Made by a program: the position numbers and the translations under genes. Source: Candidatus Zixiibacteriota bacterium (GTDB taxonomy: Bacteria; Zixibacteria; MSB-5A5; WJJR01). From it: a stretch of DNA of 64,000 nucleotides. The notes under the pieces are model-generated. The model was not told the origin of the DNA. It ran no database searches and was given only the letters and a program-made list of their open reading frames with translations. Position 1 is the first letter of the stretch; each line of letters opens with the position of its first letter. The DNA is taken from assembly GCA_036397555.1 (NCBI GenBank), contig DASWIS010000008.1, positions 734,501-798,500 of the forward strand, given 5' to 3'. This document shows positions 9,522-18,779 of the stretch, one piece after another.

Positions 9522-9550
9522 TTGACCATGCCGCCGAACTGTGGCAATGT
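9522..9550 (+). promoter_or_regulatory. Possible promoter for the tRNA pair
   Basis: TTGACC (9522-9527, 5 of 6 to the -35 consensus), a 17-base spacer and a weak -10 CAATGT. It sits in the 90-base space between dnaG and the first tRNA. The -10 is poor, so confidence is low. Confidence 0.3.
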
Positions 9551-9595
9551 TTGAGTTTACCACTGGGACGGGCTCGATGCAAAGTCGCAGGTTCA

Positions 9596-9669
9596 GGGCC
9601 CATAGCTCAGCCGGTTAGAGCAGCTGACTCATAATCAGTTGGTCCCAGGTTCGAGTCCTGGTGGGCCCA
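9596..9669 (+). tRNA. tRNA with anticodon CAU (probably Ile2, otherwise elongator Met)
   Basis: A full cloverleaf: acceptor GGGCCCA pairs with TGGGCCC (9662-9668); anticodon stem GCTGA/TCAGT with loop CTCATAA, so the anticodon is CAT at 9630-9632; T arm CCAGG/CCTGG; discriminator A at 9669. CCA is not encoded. CAU anticodons serve initiator Met, elongator Met or the AUA-reading Ile2 after lysidine modification. The GACTCATAATC context and following TTGGTC resemble Ile2 genes, but this is a family comparison and not proof. The first acceptor pair is G-C, which argues against an initiator. Confidence 0.93.
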
Positions 9670-9750
9670 GGATGACTGGTCAAGTCCGTACGAACGATGG
9701 GACACACGCTCAATGGCAATGGGGGACAACGTGTCAGGAGAGTACTGGTC

Positions 9751-9827
9751 GGGCGATTAGCTCAGTTGGTTAGAGCGTTCGGTTCACATCCGAAAGGTCA
9801 CTGGTTCAAGTCCAGTATTGCCCACCA
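9751..9827 (+). tRNA. tRNA-Val (anticodon CAC)
   Basis: Acceptor GGGCGAT pairs with ATTGCCC (9817-9823, one G-T pair); anticodon stem TTCGG/CCGAA with loop TTCACAT, anticodon CAC at 9785-9787; T arm ACTGG/CCAGT. The discriminator A is followed by CCA in the DNA (9825-9827), unlike the tRNA just upstream. It is 81 bases downstream of that tRNA and probably in the same transcript, ended by the terminator at 9926. Confidence 0.95.
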
Positions 9828-9880
9828 TTTCGGCGACGTTCGATGGTTGAAGATCAACTTGGGAAACAGTCGGAGTTTCG

Positions 9881-9905
9881 CCAGACCCCCTGCGAGCGGG
9901 TCTGG
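9881..9905 (+). other. 8-bp perfect hairpin downstream of tRNA-Val
   Basis: CCAGACCC pairs with GGGTCTGG around a nine-base loop. No T-run follows. It may be part of 3' processing or a backup structure before the true terminator 20 bases later. Confidence 0.4.
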
Positions 9906-9925
9906 TCTCGACAAACGACTGACGT

Positions 9926-9951
9926 GCGCACCGAATCGGTGCGCTTTTTTT
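9926..9951 (+). terminator. Rho-independent terminator of the tRNA operon
   Basis: GCGCACCG pairs perfectly with CGGTGCGC around AAT (9926-9944), then seven Ts (9945-9951). This is a strong intrinsic terminator. Confidence 0.93.
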
Positions 9952-10000
9952 GTCTCTGGGTGACGGCCTGATGATTGAAGTCATCGACAGGAGTTCGCGC

Positions 10001-10723
10001 GTGATGTCGAACAACAGCATCGAGTTGCTCCTGAAGCTGCAGGGGTTGGACTACCAACTGCTGGAGCTGGAGCGGTCCAAAGAGTATTTGCCGGACATGA
10101 TCGGCAACTTGCGCGCCGCGATTACGGCGGCCGAAAAAGATCTCGCCGAGGCGCAGGATCAGATGGAAGCGACGCAGTTGGAGCAGAAACGGCTCGAGCT
10201 GCGGGTCAAAGAAAAAAATGCCGACCTGGAACGGCTCCTCAAGCAGATGATCGACATCAAGACCAACAAAGAATACGATGCGCTGACGCGGGAAATCGAG
10301 CACATCAAATCCGAGATCGCCCGCTCCGAGGAAGCGATCCTGGCCGCCATGGAGCATTTCGACAATCTGACCAAAGCGATTCAGGAGAAAAAGGCCGCGA
10401 CGGATGAGATCAGGTCCTCCAATGGCAGCCAATTGGAGTCGATCCAAAGCGAAGTCGATTCGGTCGGCGAGAAGATTCGCATCAAGGAGGACGAGCGACG
10501 CAACGTGCTGGTGCGCCTCGACGACACGCTGGTCTCCACCTACGAGCGGGTGCGCAAGGGACTGGGCGGCGGCGCGGTCGTGCGCGTACGTCACCGCGCC
10601 TGCTCCGGATGCTTTGCCACGCTCCCGCCGCAGTTGATTCAGGAAATCCGGCGCGGCGAACGACTGATTACCTGCTTTACCTGCGGGCGCATTCTCATCT
10701 GGGACGACGACGAAAGCGAATAG
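10001..10723 (+). CDS. Coiled-coil protein with C-terminal zinc ribbon (C4-type, CT398/HP0958-like)
   Basis: A 240-residue protein. Residues of about 5-190 form a long, highly charged heptad-rich coiled coil. The C-terminal 50 residues hold a zinc ribbon with two CxxC pairs (CSGC and CFTCG) joined by LPPQLIQEIRRGERLITC. This is the layout of the CT398/HP0958 family, which includes proteins that bind mRNA, FlgF/sigma-54 or nucleic acids; the role here is unknown. GTG 10001 or ATG 10004 is the likely start, behind an AGGAG at 9989-9993. guaB follows 30 bases later. Confidence 0.85.
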   Translation: MMSNNSIELLLKLQGLDYQLLELERSKEYLPDMIGNLRAAITAAEKDLAEAQDQMEATQLEQKRLELRVKEKNADLERLLKQMIDIKTNKEYDALTREIEHIKSEIARSEEAILAAMEHFDNLTKAIQEKKAATDEIRSSNGSQLESIQSEVDSVGEKIRIKEDERRNVLVRLDDTLVSTYERVRKGLGGGAVVRVRHRACSGCFATLPPQLIQEIRRGERLITCFTCGRILIWDDDESE

Positions 10724-10753
10724 CCGCCGCTGATCGTATCAGGATCGCACACA

Positions 10754-12271
10754 ATGGTCACCACCCGATCGTTGCAGGCAACGCACACGGTGCAGGACAA
10801 TGGCCGTGACCGTCACACCCGCATTGGCCCCGAAGCGCTGACGTTCGATGACGTCCTGCTCGTTCCGGCCAAGTCCGATGTCCTGCCCAATAACGTCGAT
10901 GTCTCCACGCAGCTTGGTCCGATCACCATGCCGCTGCCGATAATTTCGGCGGCCATGGACACGGTGACCGAGTCACGGCTGGCGATCTCGCTGGCGCGGC
11001 TGGGCGGGATGGGCACGCTCCACCGCAACATGCCGATCGATCGCCAGGCGGCGGAAGTCGGACGCGTGAAGCGATCCGAAAGCGGTATGATCACCGATCC
11101 GATCACCCAGGGGCCGAATGAACCCCTGAGCCGGGCCGTTGAAATGATGCGGCATCACGCGATCTCCGGAATCCCCATTACCGAGGAAGGCCGTCTGGTC
11201 GGCATTTTGACCAACCGCGATCTGCGGTTCTGCAAGGACCTCTCGGTGCCGATCCGCGACGTGATGACGAAGCCGCCCCTGATCACGGCGCCGGAGGGCA
11301 CGACCCTCGATCACGCACAGGACTTGCTCCATCAAAACCGCATCGAAAAACTCCTGTTGGTCGATGGCGCCGGCAAGCTGCGCGGAATGATCACGGTCAA
11401 GGACATCATGAAGAGCCGTCAGTTTCCCCACGCCTGCAAGGACGATCGGGGACGCCTGCGGACGCTCGCCGCGGTCGGTGTCGGTCCGCAGGAGGGCCTC
11501 GCCCGGGCCCGCGCGCTGGTCGCCGCCGATGTCGACGGGCTGTGCATCGACACATCGCACGGCCACACCAAGGCGGTGCTGGAGACCACCGCGTTGCTCA
11601 AACGCGAATTTCCCAACACGCTGCTGATCGCCGGTAATGTCGCAACCGCAGAGGGCGCGCACGATTTGATTGCGGCGGGAGCCGACGTCATCAAAGTCGG
11701 CATCGGCCCCGGTTCGATCTGCACGACACGCGTCGTGACCGGCGCGGGCATGCCGCAATTGACCGCGATTCTCGACTGCTGCCACGAAGCCGCCCGCAGC
11801 AACAAGACTGTGATTGCCGACGGCGGCGTGAAGTTTTCCGGCGACATCACCAAGGCCCTCGGAGCCGGCGCGTCCGCCGTGATGATCGGCTCGCTCTTCG
11901 CCGGTACCGAGGAAGCGCCGGGCGAAAAGGTCCTCTACGAGGGCCGGTCGTTTAAGGTCTACCGGGGGATGGGCTCCGTCGGCGCCATGACCGAAGGTGC
12001 GCGCGACCGCTATTACCAGGCCGATCGCGAACTCGCCAAGCTTGTCCCCGAGGGCGTCGAAGGGAGAGTCCCCTACAAAGGAGAGCTGGCCGAATCGGTC
12101 CACCAGTTGATCGGCGGTGTGCGCGCCGGCATGGGAATCTGCGGAGCGCCGAATCTGCGACACCTGCGAGAGAATGCCCGATTTGTCCGGGTGACCCAGG
12201 CCGGATTGCGCGAAAGCCACCCGCACGATGTTGACATCATGAAAGACGCACCGAATTACCCCCGCGTTTAG
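10754..12271 (+). CDS. guaB: Inosine-5'-monophosphate dehydrogenase
   Basis: Oxidises IMP to XMP with NAD, the committed step to GMP. The 505-residue protein is a TIM barrel interrupted by a CBS-domain pair (about 105-230, [18 protein letters not shown]). It has the catalytic loop [13 protein letters not shown] with the cysteine at 323, the phosphate-binding IADGG and [13 protein letters not shown] segments, and an active-site flap with [10 protein letters not shown]. Start ATG 10754 leaves a roughly 30-residue lead before the conserved [13 protein letters not shown]; a later start cannot be excluded. It is probably co-transcribed with the zinc-ribbon gene. Confidence 0.97.
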   Translation: MVTTRSLQATHTVQDNGRDRHTRIGPEALTFDDVLLVPAKSDVLPNNVDVSTQLGPITMPLPIISAAMDTVTESRLAISLARLGGMGTLHRNMPIDRQAAEVGRVKRSESGMITDPITQGPNEPLSRAVEMMRHHAISGIPITEEGRLVGILTNRDLRFCKDLSVPIRDVMTKPPLITAPEGTTLDHAQDLLHQNRIEKLLLVDGAGKLRGMITVKDIMKSRQFPHACKDDRGRLRTLAAVGVGPQEGLARARALVAADVDGLCIDTSHGHTKAVLETTALLKREFPNTLLIAGNVATAEGAHDLIAAGADVIKVGIGPGSICTTRVVTGAGMPQLTAILDCCHEAARSNKTVIADGGVKFSGDITKALGAGASAVMIGSLFAGTEEAPGEKVLYEGRSFKVYRGMGSVGAMTEGARDRYYQADRELAKLVPEGVEGRVPYKGELAESVHQLIGGVRAGMGICGAPNLRHLRENARFVRVTQAGLRESHPHDVDIMKDAPNYPRV

Positions 12272-12471
12272 TCTTGTTTCGCTTCCCGAGAAACCAATCG
12301 TCCGCTGTCGCGTTAAAACTCAAGAGAGCGGTCACTCCCGTCGCGGTGAATTGCGTTGCAACACTTCGAATTCGGGAGTATGTTGATTGTGAAGGGCGCC
12401 CCGTCCCTATTGTCTCGTAAGTTATTGTTGTATTGTGATATAAAACTTAAACGAGGAGCATGAGAGATCGC

Positions 12472-12847
12472 GAGCCGGTGGGTCAGACGGTCGCGTTCCT
12501 GTCCGCATGGATGGGAATGAGGAAAGTCCGGGCTCCACAGAGCAGGGTGCCTCCTAACGGGAGGGCGGAGTAATCCGACGGAAAGTGCGACAGAAAACGA
12601 CCGCCTCGTGCACCACGCATGGGGCAAGGGTGAAAAGGTGGTGTAAGAGACCACCGGCGCGAGGGGAAACCATCGCGGCCGCGTAAACCCCACCCGGAGC
12701 AAGGCCAAGCAGGGAAGAGGGGTGGCTCGCCCCGTTTCATTCCCGGGTAGGCCGCACGACCGTCTCGGCAACGAGACGTCCAGATCAATGACCGCCACGT
12801 CCCGCCTCCGGCGGGGCGACAGAACCCGGCTTATTGCCCGCCGGCTC
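12472..12847 (+). ncRNA. rnpB: RNase P RNA, bacterial type A
   Basis: The catalytic RNA that trims tRNA 5' leaders. Universal core elements are present: GAGGAAAGTCCGGGCTCC near 12520, the ACAGAGCAGGGTG segment after it, GACCACCGGC near 12650, and CAGAACCCGGCTTA close to the 3' end. The ends are set by helix P1: GAGCCGG (12472-12478) pairs perfectly with CCGGCTC (12841-12847), about 376 nt in all. Transcription probably starts in or after the AT-rich stretch 12412-12455, where TATAAA occurs, but no clean -35/-10 pair is seen. recJ starts almost directly after the 3' end. Confidence 0.96.
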
Positions 12848-12880
12848 ACAATCACTCATCCGACCAGACAGGAGGATCCC

Positions 12881-14581
12881 CTGCGGTCTCTGCAATGGGA
12901 CTTCGCTCCTGATCCACCCGCCGAGTGCGTTGATGAATTGGCGCGCTCATGCCAGTTGCCGCGCGCGATTGCGCACCTGCTGGCATCGCGCGATCTGAAT
13001 ACGGTCGACTTGGTGCGTCGGTTTTTGCATCCGACACTCGCCGATCTGCACGATCCGTTCTCGCTGCCCGGGATGCAGGGCGCAGTCGACCGCATTACCG
13101 AGGCCCTGCACGATCGTGAACAGATCATGGTGTATGGCGACTACGACGTCGATGGGATCACATCGACGTCACTGTTGTATCTGGTGCTCAACCGACTCGG
13201 CGCTGAGGTCGTCTACTATCTCCCGAACCGGCTGATCGAAGGTTACGGTCTCTCGGTCGAGGGCGTCGATCAGGCGGTCGCCGCCGAAGTCAAGCTGATC
13301 ATTACCGTCGACTGCGGGATTACCGCGGTCGAGGAAATCGACTACGCCAACAACCGCGGCATCGAGGTCGTCATCGCCGATCACCACGAACGCGGCACAC
13401 ACCTTCCGGCCGCAACGGCGATCGTCAATCCCAAGTTGGCTGAGGGCCCCATCGACGAACTGGCGGCGGTCGGCGTGGCCTTCAAACTGGCACAGGCGCT
13501 GTATGCACAGTTGGGACAGGACGTCGCCGAGCTGGAAGAGCACCTCGATTTGGTCGCGCTGGGCACCGCCGCCGACATCGTGCCCTTGATCGGCGAAAAT
13601 CGGATTCTCACCAAGTTCGGCCTGCAACAAATCGAGCGCACCCGCAAGCCCGGACTCAAGAAACTCTGCGACAAGGCGGACATCGTCGGCAAAACGGCCA
13701 CCACCGGGCAGGTGCTCTTCATCCTGGCGCCGCGCATCAATGCCGCCGGGCGTCTCGGTGATGCCCAGTCCGCCGTGCGCCTGATGTCGACGCTCGACGA
13801 CTCCGTCGCCGAAGAAATCGCACAGCAGTTGGAACGCCACAATCGCGACCGCAAGAAGCTCGATGAACACACGCTGCAACAGGCGCTGGCCCAGGTCGAC
13901 GGCACTGCCAGTTTGCAGACCGACCGTGCCATCGTGCTGTGGTCGCAGGGGTGGCATCAGGGCGTCATCGGCATCGTGGCGTCACGGCTGGTCGAACGAT
14001 TCCACCTGCCGACTGTGATGATCGCCGTCGATGGCGACGAGGGCAGGGCCTCGGCCCGTTCGATCCCGACATTCGATGTGTACGAAGCGTTTCGCGCCTG
14101 CGATGATCTGCTGCTGCGCTACGGCGGCCACAAATACGCCGCCGGCATGTCGATCTCCCGCGAGCGCATCCCCGAATTCGCCGAACGGTTCAAGCGTGTC
14201 GCCGGGGAACGCCTCACCAACGAAGACTTAATCCCGCGACTGAAAATCGACGCGCGTCTGGAGCCCAGCGAACTCGACGAGACCTATATGGACTGCCTCG
14301 ATCAATTCGCGCCGTTCGGACCGCAAAACCCGCGTCCGGTCTTTCTGGCAACCGGTGTCGAGTTGTCGGGATCGCCGATTGTCGTCGGACGCGGCCATCT
14401 GAAGTTTCGTGTGATGTCGGGCGGACGCGTCTACGACTGCATCGGCTTCGGCATGGGCGACCGCGTTCACGAGCTGGCCGGCCGTCCCGACCGTTTCGAG
14501 CTGGCCTACATCCCCGAACGCAACGAATGGGACGGCCTCATCCGGTTGCAATTGCGTGTCAAAGACTTTCAGGTGGCGTAG
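12881..14581 (+). CDS. recJ: Single-stranded-DNA exonuclease RecJ
   Basis: A 5'-3' ssDNA exonuclease of the DHH family used in recombination and repair. The protein of about 566 residues has the DHH phosphoesterase motifs: VYGDYDVDGITS, TVDCGI, IADHHE, then ALGTAADIVPL, and a DHHA1 domain with RYGGHKYAAGMSI, followed by an OB-like end. Residues resembling the family N terminus begin near 12890. No in-frame ATG, GTG or TTG lies between the rnpB 3' end and that point; the CTG at 12881 stands five bases after a perfect AGGAGG (12870-12875) and is chosen. The frame stays open upstream through rnpB (GTG 12722, ATG 12788). Confidence 0.93.
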   Translation: MRSLQWDFAPDPPAECVDELARSCQLPRAIAHLLASRDLNTVDLVRRFLHPTLADLHDPFSLPGMQGAVDRITEALHDREQIMVYGDYDVDGITSTSLLYLVLNRLGAEVVYYLPNRLIEGYGLSVEGVDQAVAAEVKLIITVDCGITAVEEIDYANNRGIEVVIADHHERGTHLPAATAIVNPKLAEGPIDELAAVGVAFKLAQALYAQLGQDVAELEEHLDLVALGTAADIVPLIGENRILTKFGLQQIERTRKPGLKKLCDKADIVGKTATTGQVLFILAPRINAAGRLGDAQSAVRLMSTLDDSVAEEIAQQLERHNRDRKKLDEHTLQQALAQVDGTASLQTDRAIVLWSQGWHQGVIGIVASRLVERFHLPTVMIAVDGDEGRASARSIPTFDVYEAFRACDDLLLRYGGHKYAAGMSISRERIPEFAERFKRVAGERLTNEDLIPRLKIDARLEPSELDETYMDCLDQFAPFGPQNPRPVFLATGVELSGSPIVVGRGHLKFRVMSGGRVYDCIGFGMGDRVHELAGRPDRFELAYIPERNEWDGLIRLQLRVKDFQVA

Positions 14582-14614
14582 TGTGCCGCCGTCGGCGGGA
14601 GTCAGGGGAAATAC

Positions 14615-15265
14615 ATGTTGCGTCGTTCGATCATCGCGACGGCTGTTGTGTCGGGCTTATTGGTTCCATCGCCTTGCTGGTCCACGCCGTTGGAGTATCT
14701 GGAATTCAGGGCTGCGCAGAATTGGACGTATGATGGCTATCCGTACGACGGTTGGTATCCCTCACACTCAATTGGGATTGGCGCGGAACTCTCTGTTGTG
14801 TACCCGGCATCCGTCAACATCGGCTTTGAGCTCCGACAGATCGAGGGACAGATTCGAAGTTCGTACGATTCCCCTGACCATGGGCAGAAACGATTCAGAC
14901 ACATCGCTCTGCCTCTGTTGATCATGCTGAACTCCAACAGGGCATCGTACGGATTCGGCATTGGGTTGGGCCCCAGAGCGGACATCCTTCTCGACACTTG
15001 GTCTTCCCAATGCGATTGTGAAGTCGAGGGTTTCCGCGCTCTCTCAATGGGTTATTCATTCGCTACGCGACTCCATGCCTATCTTGGGCGAGTGTCCGTG
15101 ACGAGCACACTTCGATACAATCATTCAAACCGCCTTTGGCGATCAAATGAGGAGGGCAGTTACTTCGCACTGCGAGGACAGTTAGAGTCACTCGAATTGT
15201 GGTTTGGTGTCGGCTTGCGAGTGTCGCCGTCGTTCCTGGAAGGGAATCAGGACCGGAGTGAATAG
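14615..15265 (+). CDS. Predicted exported protein, possible outer-membrane beta-barrel
   Basis: A 216-residue protein starting MLRRSIIATAVVSGLLVPS, a Sec signal peptide with likely cleavage near CWS-TPLEY. The mature part alternates aromatic/hydrophobic and polar residues in short strands rich in Tyr, Ser and Gly (for example SYGFGIGLGPRADILL and YSFATRLHAYLGRVSV), as in small outer-membrane barrels of the FCB group. No named family was recognised. Codon use is visibly less GC-rich than that of the flanking recJ and meaB. The start ATG sits behind GGGG at 14605-14610. Confidence 0.6.
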   Translation: MLRRSIIATAVVSGLLVPSPCWSTPLEYLEFRAAQNWTYDGYPYDGWYPSHSIGIGAELSVVYPASVNIGFELRQIEGQIRSSYDSPDHGQKRFRHIALPLLIMLNSNRASYGFGIGLGPRADILLDTWSSQCDCEVEGFRALSMGYSFATRLHAYLGRVSVTSTLRYNHSNRLWRSNEEGSYFALRGQLESLELWFGVGLRVSPSFLEGNQDRSE

Positions 15266-15367
15266 CCCGCGCGTGCACACTACGTTGGTGTTACGCCAAC
15301 TAACTGCGATTGGCGCCATCATCCGCCCGCGAAGGCGCGTGGCGGGCACAGCAGCAAGGACGGGATC

Positions 15368-15769
15368 ATGAGTAGTCGCTTGATATTGATTGCACTCATA
15401 GCGAGTGCTACAAACTGTTATGATCGACCTTCGCTGCCGACTACACTGAATCCACCAGAAATCCCGAAAGCGGATTACGTGCGAGTGTTGAATGAAAACC
15501 CAGGCAATCCTCCACTCTCTCCCTACTCTGCGGGTGGTACTGCAGTTCACTTTATACTGAAAGACTCATGTCTTGTCTGGATTGAGATATATGACACCGT
15601 GGGAACGCGTCTAACCGTCATGGTGGACTCGGTATTGGGTCCGGCTGAGTACGTTGCCGGGTGGTTTGGAACCGACAGCGTCGGTAATGAAGTTTCAAGC
15701 GGGGTGTACTTCTATCGGGGGCATTTTTGCGATACTACTTACACGCGCAAGATGGTACTCCTGAGGTAG
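15368..15769 (+). CDS. Predicted lipoprotein with FlgD-like C-terminal domain
   Basis: A 133-residue protein. An N-terminal hydrophobic stretch ends at ASATNC, a plausible but imperfect lipobox with Cys 17. From about residue 60 it reads as a FlgD-type Ig-like fold: VWIEIYDTVGTRLTVMVDS, then GWFGTDSVGNEVSSGVYFYR and the ending TRKMVLLR. That ending is frequent on secreted proteins of Zixibacteria-like and other FCB genomes, where the module acts as a surface or secretion domain. Base composition is lower in GC than the neighbours, as in the gene before. The proteins may form an exported pair. Confidence 0.6.
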   Translation: MSSRLILIALIASATNCYDRPSLPTTLNPPEIPKADYVRVLNENPGNPPLSPYSAGGTAVHFILKDSCLVWIEIYDTVGTRLTVMVDSVLGPAEYVAGWFGTDSVGNEVSSGVYFYRGHFCDTTYTRKMVLLR

Positions 15770-15819
15770 CACCAAGACTCGCGTTGACCACGGTTTCCTC
15801 CCGACGTATATCGAGCACT

Positions 15820-16833
15820 GTGAAGACCGCGGCCCTTCCAAGAGGAGCGACATCAACCCTCCTCTCGCGCTTCCAATCCGGCGACCGGGCCGCGCTGGGA
15901 CGGCTGATTTCGTATGTCGAGGACCGCTCCGACGGTTACCACACTCTGCTTTCGAAAGTGTTCAAACACGAAGCGGCCGCGTACCGCATCGGCGTGACCG
16001 GGCCTCCGGGAGCCGGGAAGTCTTCACTGGTCAATCGCCTTGCGTTGAAGCTTGCGAATGATGGTCACTCGATCGGCGTCATCGCGGTCGATCCGACCAG
16101 TCCCTTCACCGGCGGCGCGGTCCTCGGCGATCGCATCCGCATGCAGTCGCTCTATGGGCACGACAACATCTTCGTGCGGAGCATGGCGACACGCGGTTCA
16201 CCGGGGGGCTTGGCATCGGCGGCGAAAGATGTCTGCGTCCTGATGGAGGGTTTTGGTTTTGACCTGATCTTCGTCGAGACCGTCGGCGTCGGTCAGGTCG
16301 AGCTCGATGTCGCCTCGGTTTGTGACAGCGTCATGGTCGTATTCGTCCCGGAATCGGGAGATGCCATCCAGGCGATGAAGTCAGGACTGATGGAGATCGC
16401 CGACGTTTTTTGCATCAACAAAGCCGACCGTCCCGGCGCCGACCGGGTCAAGGCCGAGCTCGAAAGCGTGCTGGAAATCCGACGTGAAGTGCAACGTTCG
16501 ATTGCAGCCCCCGACAGCCCGCCTCCATCGCTTTGGAATCCGCCCGTCGAGATGGCATCGGCGCTGAAGGATGAAGGAATCCCAGCGCTGTGGCAGGCCG
16601 TCGAACGGCATCGCGCGTTTCGCAAATCACAGGAACCCCAGGGCCACCGTCGCAACCGTGCCCGCGCCGACCTGCTGATGTCGATTGCGGAATTGTCAAG
16701 AACCGGGCTTGAAGCAGAGCTTTATGACACGCCCCGGATCGACGATGCCGTTGAAGCGATTGTGAGTGGGCAATCCGACCCGTACACCAGCGCCCGCAAC
16801 CTCTTCGGGCAGTGGCGGACCGGCGGACAATGA
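15820..16833 (+). CDS. meaB: Methylmalonyl-CoA mutase-associated GTPase MeaB/ArgK-like
   Basis: A G3E-family GTPase that guards loading of adenosylcobalamin into acyl-CoA mutases and removes damaged cofactor. The protein of about 337 residues has P-loop GPPGAGKS, switch segment FVETVGVGQVELDVASV, and NKAD as the base-specificity motif. GTG 15820 is offered as start, but no good ribosome binding site is seen and the frame is open upstream to ATG 15727, inside the preceding gene. The mutase large subunit begins 111 bases downstream, matching the known functional partnership. Confidence 0.93.
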   Translation: MKTAALPRGATSTLLSRFQSGDRAALGRLISYVEDRSDGYHTLLSKVFKHEAAAYRIGVTGPPGAGKSSLVNRLALKLANDGHSIGVIAVDPTSPFTGGAVLGDRIRMQSLYGHDNIFVRSMATRGSPGGLASAAKDVCVLMEGFGFDLIFVETVGVGQVELDVASVCDSVMVVFVPESGDAIQAMKSGLMEIADVFCINKADRPGADRVKAELESVLEIRREVQRSIAAPDSPPPSLWNPPVEMASALKDEGIPALWQAVERHRAFRKSQEPQGHRRNRARADLLMSIAELSRTGLEAELYDTPRIDDAVEAIVSGQSDPYTSARNLFGQWRTGGQ

Positions 16834-16944
16834 GCCCAAGCCCTGTCCCAAGAGACTGCGATCATTTGGAATGCGAAGCTGTTATATTAAATTGAGCGCC
16901 GTATCAGAACGCTGAGCGACTTTTGGCAAGGACGGTCCGATCGC

Positions 16945-18660
16945 ATGGCCCCGACCTCTCAACGAACAAAGCCCAAACGTGACAAGGGCATTCTGCACAA
17001 GCTCCCCAAACGGCAGGAGCTATCCTCAGAGGAACGCTGGCGAAACGAGGTGATCGACGCCGACCGACTCGACGGCCGCAAATTCATGACCGTCTCTTCA
17101 GTGCCGGTCAAGTCGCTCTATACTCCCGACGATGTCGCCGGCATCGACTTCGACAGCGAGATCGGCTACCCCGGCTCGCCGCCGTACACGCGCGGCGTGC
17201 ATGCATCGATGTACCGGCAACGCCTGTGGACCATGCGGCAATTCTCAGGGATGGGCACACCCGCACAGACCAATGCGCGGTATCACTTCCTGCTCAAACA
17301 AGGACAGATGGGTCTGTCGGTGGCCTTCGACCTGCCGACGCTGATGGGCTACGACTCCGACCATCCGCGCTCCAAAGGCGAAGTCGGCGTCTGCGGTGTG
17401 GCGGTCGATTCGCTCAAAGACATGGAGACGATCTTTCGCGGGATCGATCTGGGCCAAATCTCCACCTCGATGACCATCAATGCGCCCGCCGCGATCATCC
17501 TTGCCTTCTACATTGCAGTCGCCGAGAAGCAGGGAGTCAAAACCGGGCAACTGCGTGGCACGCTGCAAAACGACATTCTCAAGGAGTACATCGCTCAGAA
17601 AGAGTGGATCTATCCGCCCGAACCGTCGATGAAGCTGATTGCCGACACGATCGAGTTCGGCACGCGGCAGATGCCGCAGTGGAACACGATCTCGATTTCG
17701 GGATATCACATTCGCGAAGCCGGCGCGACCGCCGTGCAGGAACTGGCGTACACGCTCGCCGATGGCTTCGCGTATGTCGAAGCGGGATTGGCGCGGGGTT
17801 TGGACATCGATGAATTCGCGCCACGGCTCTCATTTTTCTTCAACTCGCATCTGGATTTCTTCGAGGAGATTTGCAAATACCGCGCGGCGCGCAAGATTTG
17901 GGCGCGCCACATCCGCGAGCGCTACCATGCCAAAGACGAACGTTCCTGGAAGCTGCGCTTCCACACCCAGACCGCGGGCGTCTCGCTGACCGCGCAGCAG
18001 CCGGAAAACAACATAGTCCGTGTCGGCTGGCAGGCGATGGCAGCCGCGCTGGGCGGCACACAGTCGCTGCACACCAACTCGATGGATGAAACACTCGCGT
18101 TGCCGTCGGAAAAAGCGGCGCTGATCGCGCTGCGCACACAGCAATTGGTCGCCTACGAGTCGGGCGTTGCCAATACGATCGATCCGTTGGCCGGTTCTTA
18201 CTTCGTCGAGTCGCTCACCATGCAAATGGAGAAAGAGGCCGAAGCGATCTTCGAGGAAATCGAACGGCGCGGCGGTGTGCTGGCGGCCATCGATCAAGGG
18301 TATTTCCAACGTGAACTGGCGAAGTCGGCCTACATCTATCAGCAGGCCGTCGAACGCGGCGAGGCGATCATCGTCGGCGTCAACAAGTTCACCATGGATG
18401 ATGAGAAGCTCGAAATCCCGGTCCTGAAGATTGAGGGGAATGTCGAAGCCGAACAGGTTGAATCGCTGCGCCAGCTTCGTCAGGCGCGCGACAACGACAA
18501 AGTCCAGCGCACCCTGGCCGAGTTGAAGGTAGCCGCGGAACGGGGCGACAATCTGATTCCGTCGTTCATCGAATGCGCCCGCGTGTATGCAACATTGGGC
18601 GAAATCGTCGATGTTCTGCGTGGAATCTATGGCGAGTACGAAGAACCGCCGATGATCTGA
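16945..18660 (+). CDS. icmA: B12-dependent acyl-CoA mutase large subunit, isobutyryl-CoA mutase type
   Basis: Catalytic TIM-barrel subunit of an adenosylcobalamin acyl-CoA mutase; at 571 residues it lacks the B12-binding domain, which is the separate gene at 19649. Family motifs include [45 protein letters not shown] and [10 protein letters not shown]. Two substrate-binding positions differ from methylmalonyl-CoA mutase: Tyr89 (P. shermanii numbering) is Phe100, in TMRQFSG, and Arg207 is Gln218, in IAQKEW. Phe/Gln is the pattern published for isobutyryl-CoA mutase (isobutyryl-CoA to n-butyryl-CoA). Function is inferred from these two residues. It could instead be a related branched-acyl mutase. 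Confidence 0.9.
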   Translation: MAPTSQRTKPKRDKGILHKLPKRQELSSEERWRNEVIDADRLDGRKFMTVSSVPVKSLYTPDDVAGIDFDSEIGYPGSPPYTRGVHASMYRQRLWTMRQFSGMGTPAQTNARYHFLLKQGQMGLSVAFDLPTLMGYDSDHPRSKGEVGVCGVAVDSLKDMETIFRGIDLGQISTSMTINAPAAIILAFYIAVAEKQGVKTGQLRGTLQNDILKEYIAQKEWIYPPEPSMKLIADTIEFGTRQMPQWNTISISGYHIREAGATAVQELAYTLADGFAYVEAGLARGLDIDEFAPRLSFFFNSHLDFFEEICKYRAARKIWARHIRERYHAKDERSWKLRFHTQTAGVSLTAQQPENNIVRVGWQAMAAALGGTQSLHTNSMDETLALPSEKAALIALRTQQLVAYESGVANTIDPLAGSYFVESLTMQMEKEAEAIFEEIERRGGVLAAIDQGYFQRELAKSAYIYQQAVERGEAIIVGVNKFTMDDEKLEIPVLKIEGNVEAEQVESLRQLRQARDNDKVQRTLAELKVAAERGDNLIPSFIECARVYATLGEIVDVLRGIYGEYEEPPMI

Positions 18661-18702
18661 GCGCGGAATGTGATCTGTTCCCAATGGGAGAGGATTCAGT
18701 TC

Positions 18703-18750
18703 CCCTCTCCCTGTGGCCGAAGGTCTTGAGCGCAGCCGAAAGTGAGAGGG
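18703..18750. repeat. Intergenic palindromic repeat, CCCTCTC...GAGAGGG type
   Basis: CCCTCTC (18703-18709) and GAGAGGG (18744-18750) form a stem around a 34-base middle, followed by TTAGGGTGAGGG. Similar CCTCTCCC/GGGAGAGGG elements are scattered between genes in many environmental bacterial genomes; that comparison is from memory. It lies between the mutase large subunit and the unknown gene at 18824. Confidence 0.45.
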
Positions 18751-18779
18751 TTAGGGTGAGGGAAAGATGATTGTTGTGC

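Noticed and set aside
9697-9963. Open frame of 88 codons across the tRNA-Val gene
   Set aside because: It runs through the tRNA and its terminator, so it is a chance frame.
10973-12226. 417-codon minus-strand frame opposite guaB
   Set aside because: Antisense shadow; guaB has full family motifs.
12722-12880. N-terminal extension of RecJ (GTG 12722 or ATG 12788)
   Set aside because: It lies inside the conserved RNase P RNA, whose P1 helix ends at 12847; the extension has no RecJ-like residues.
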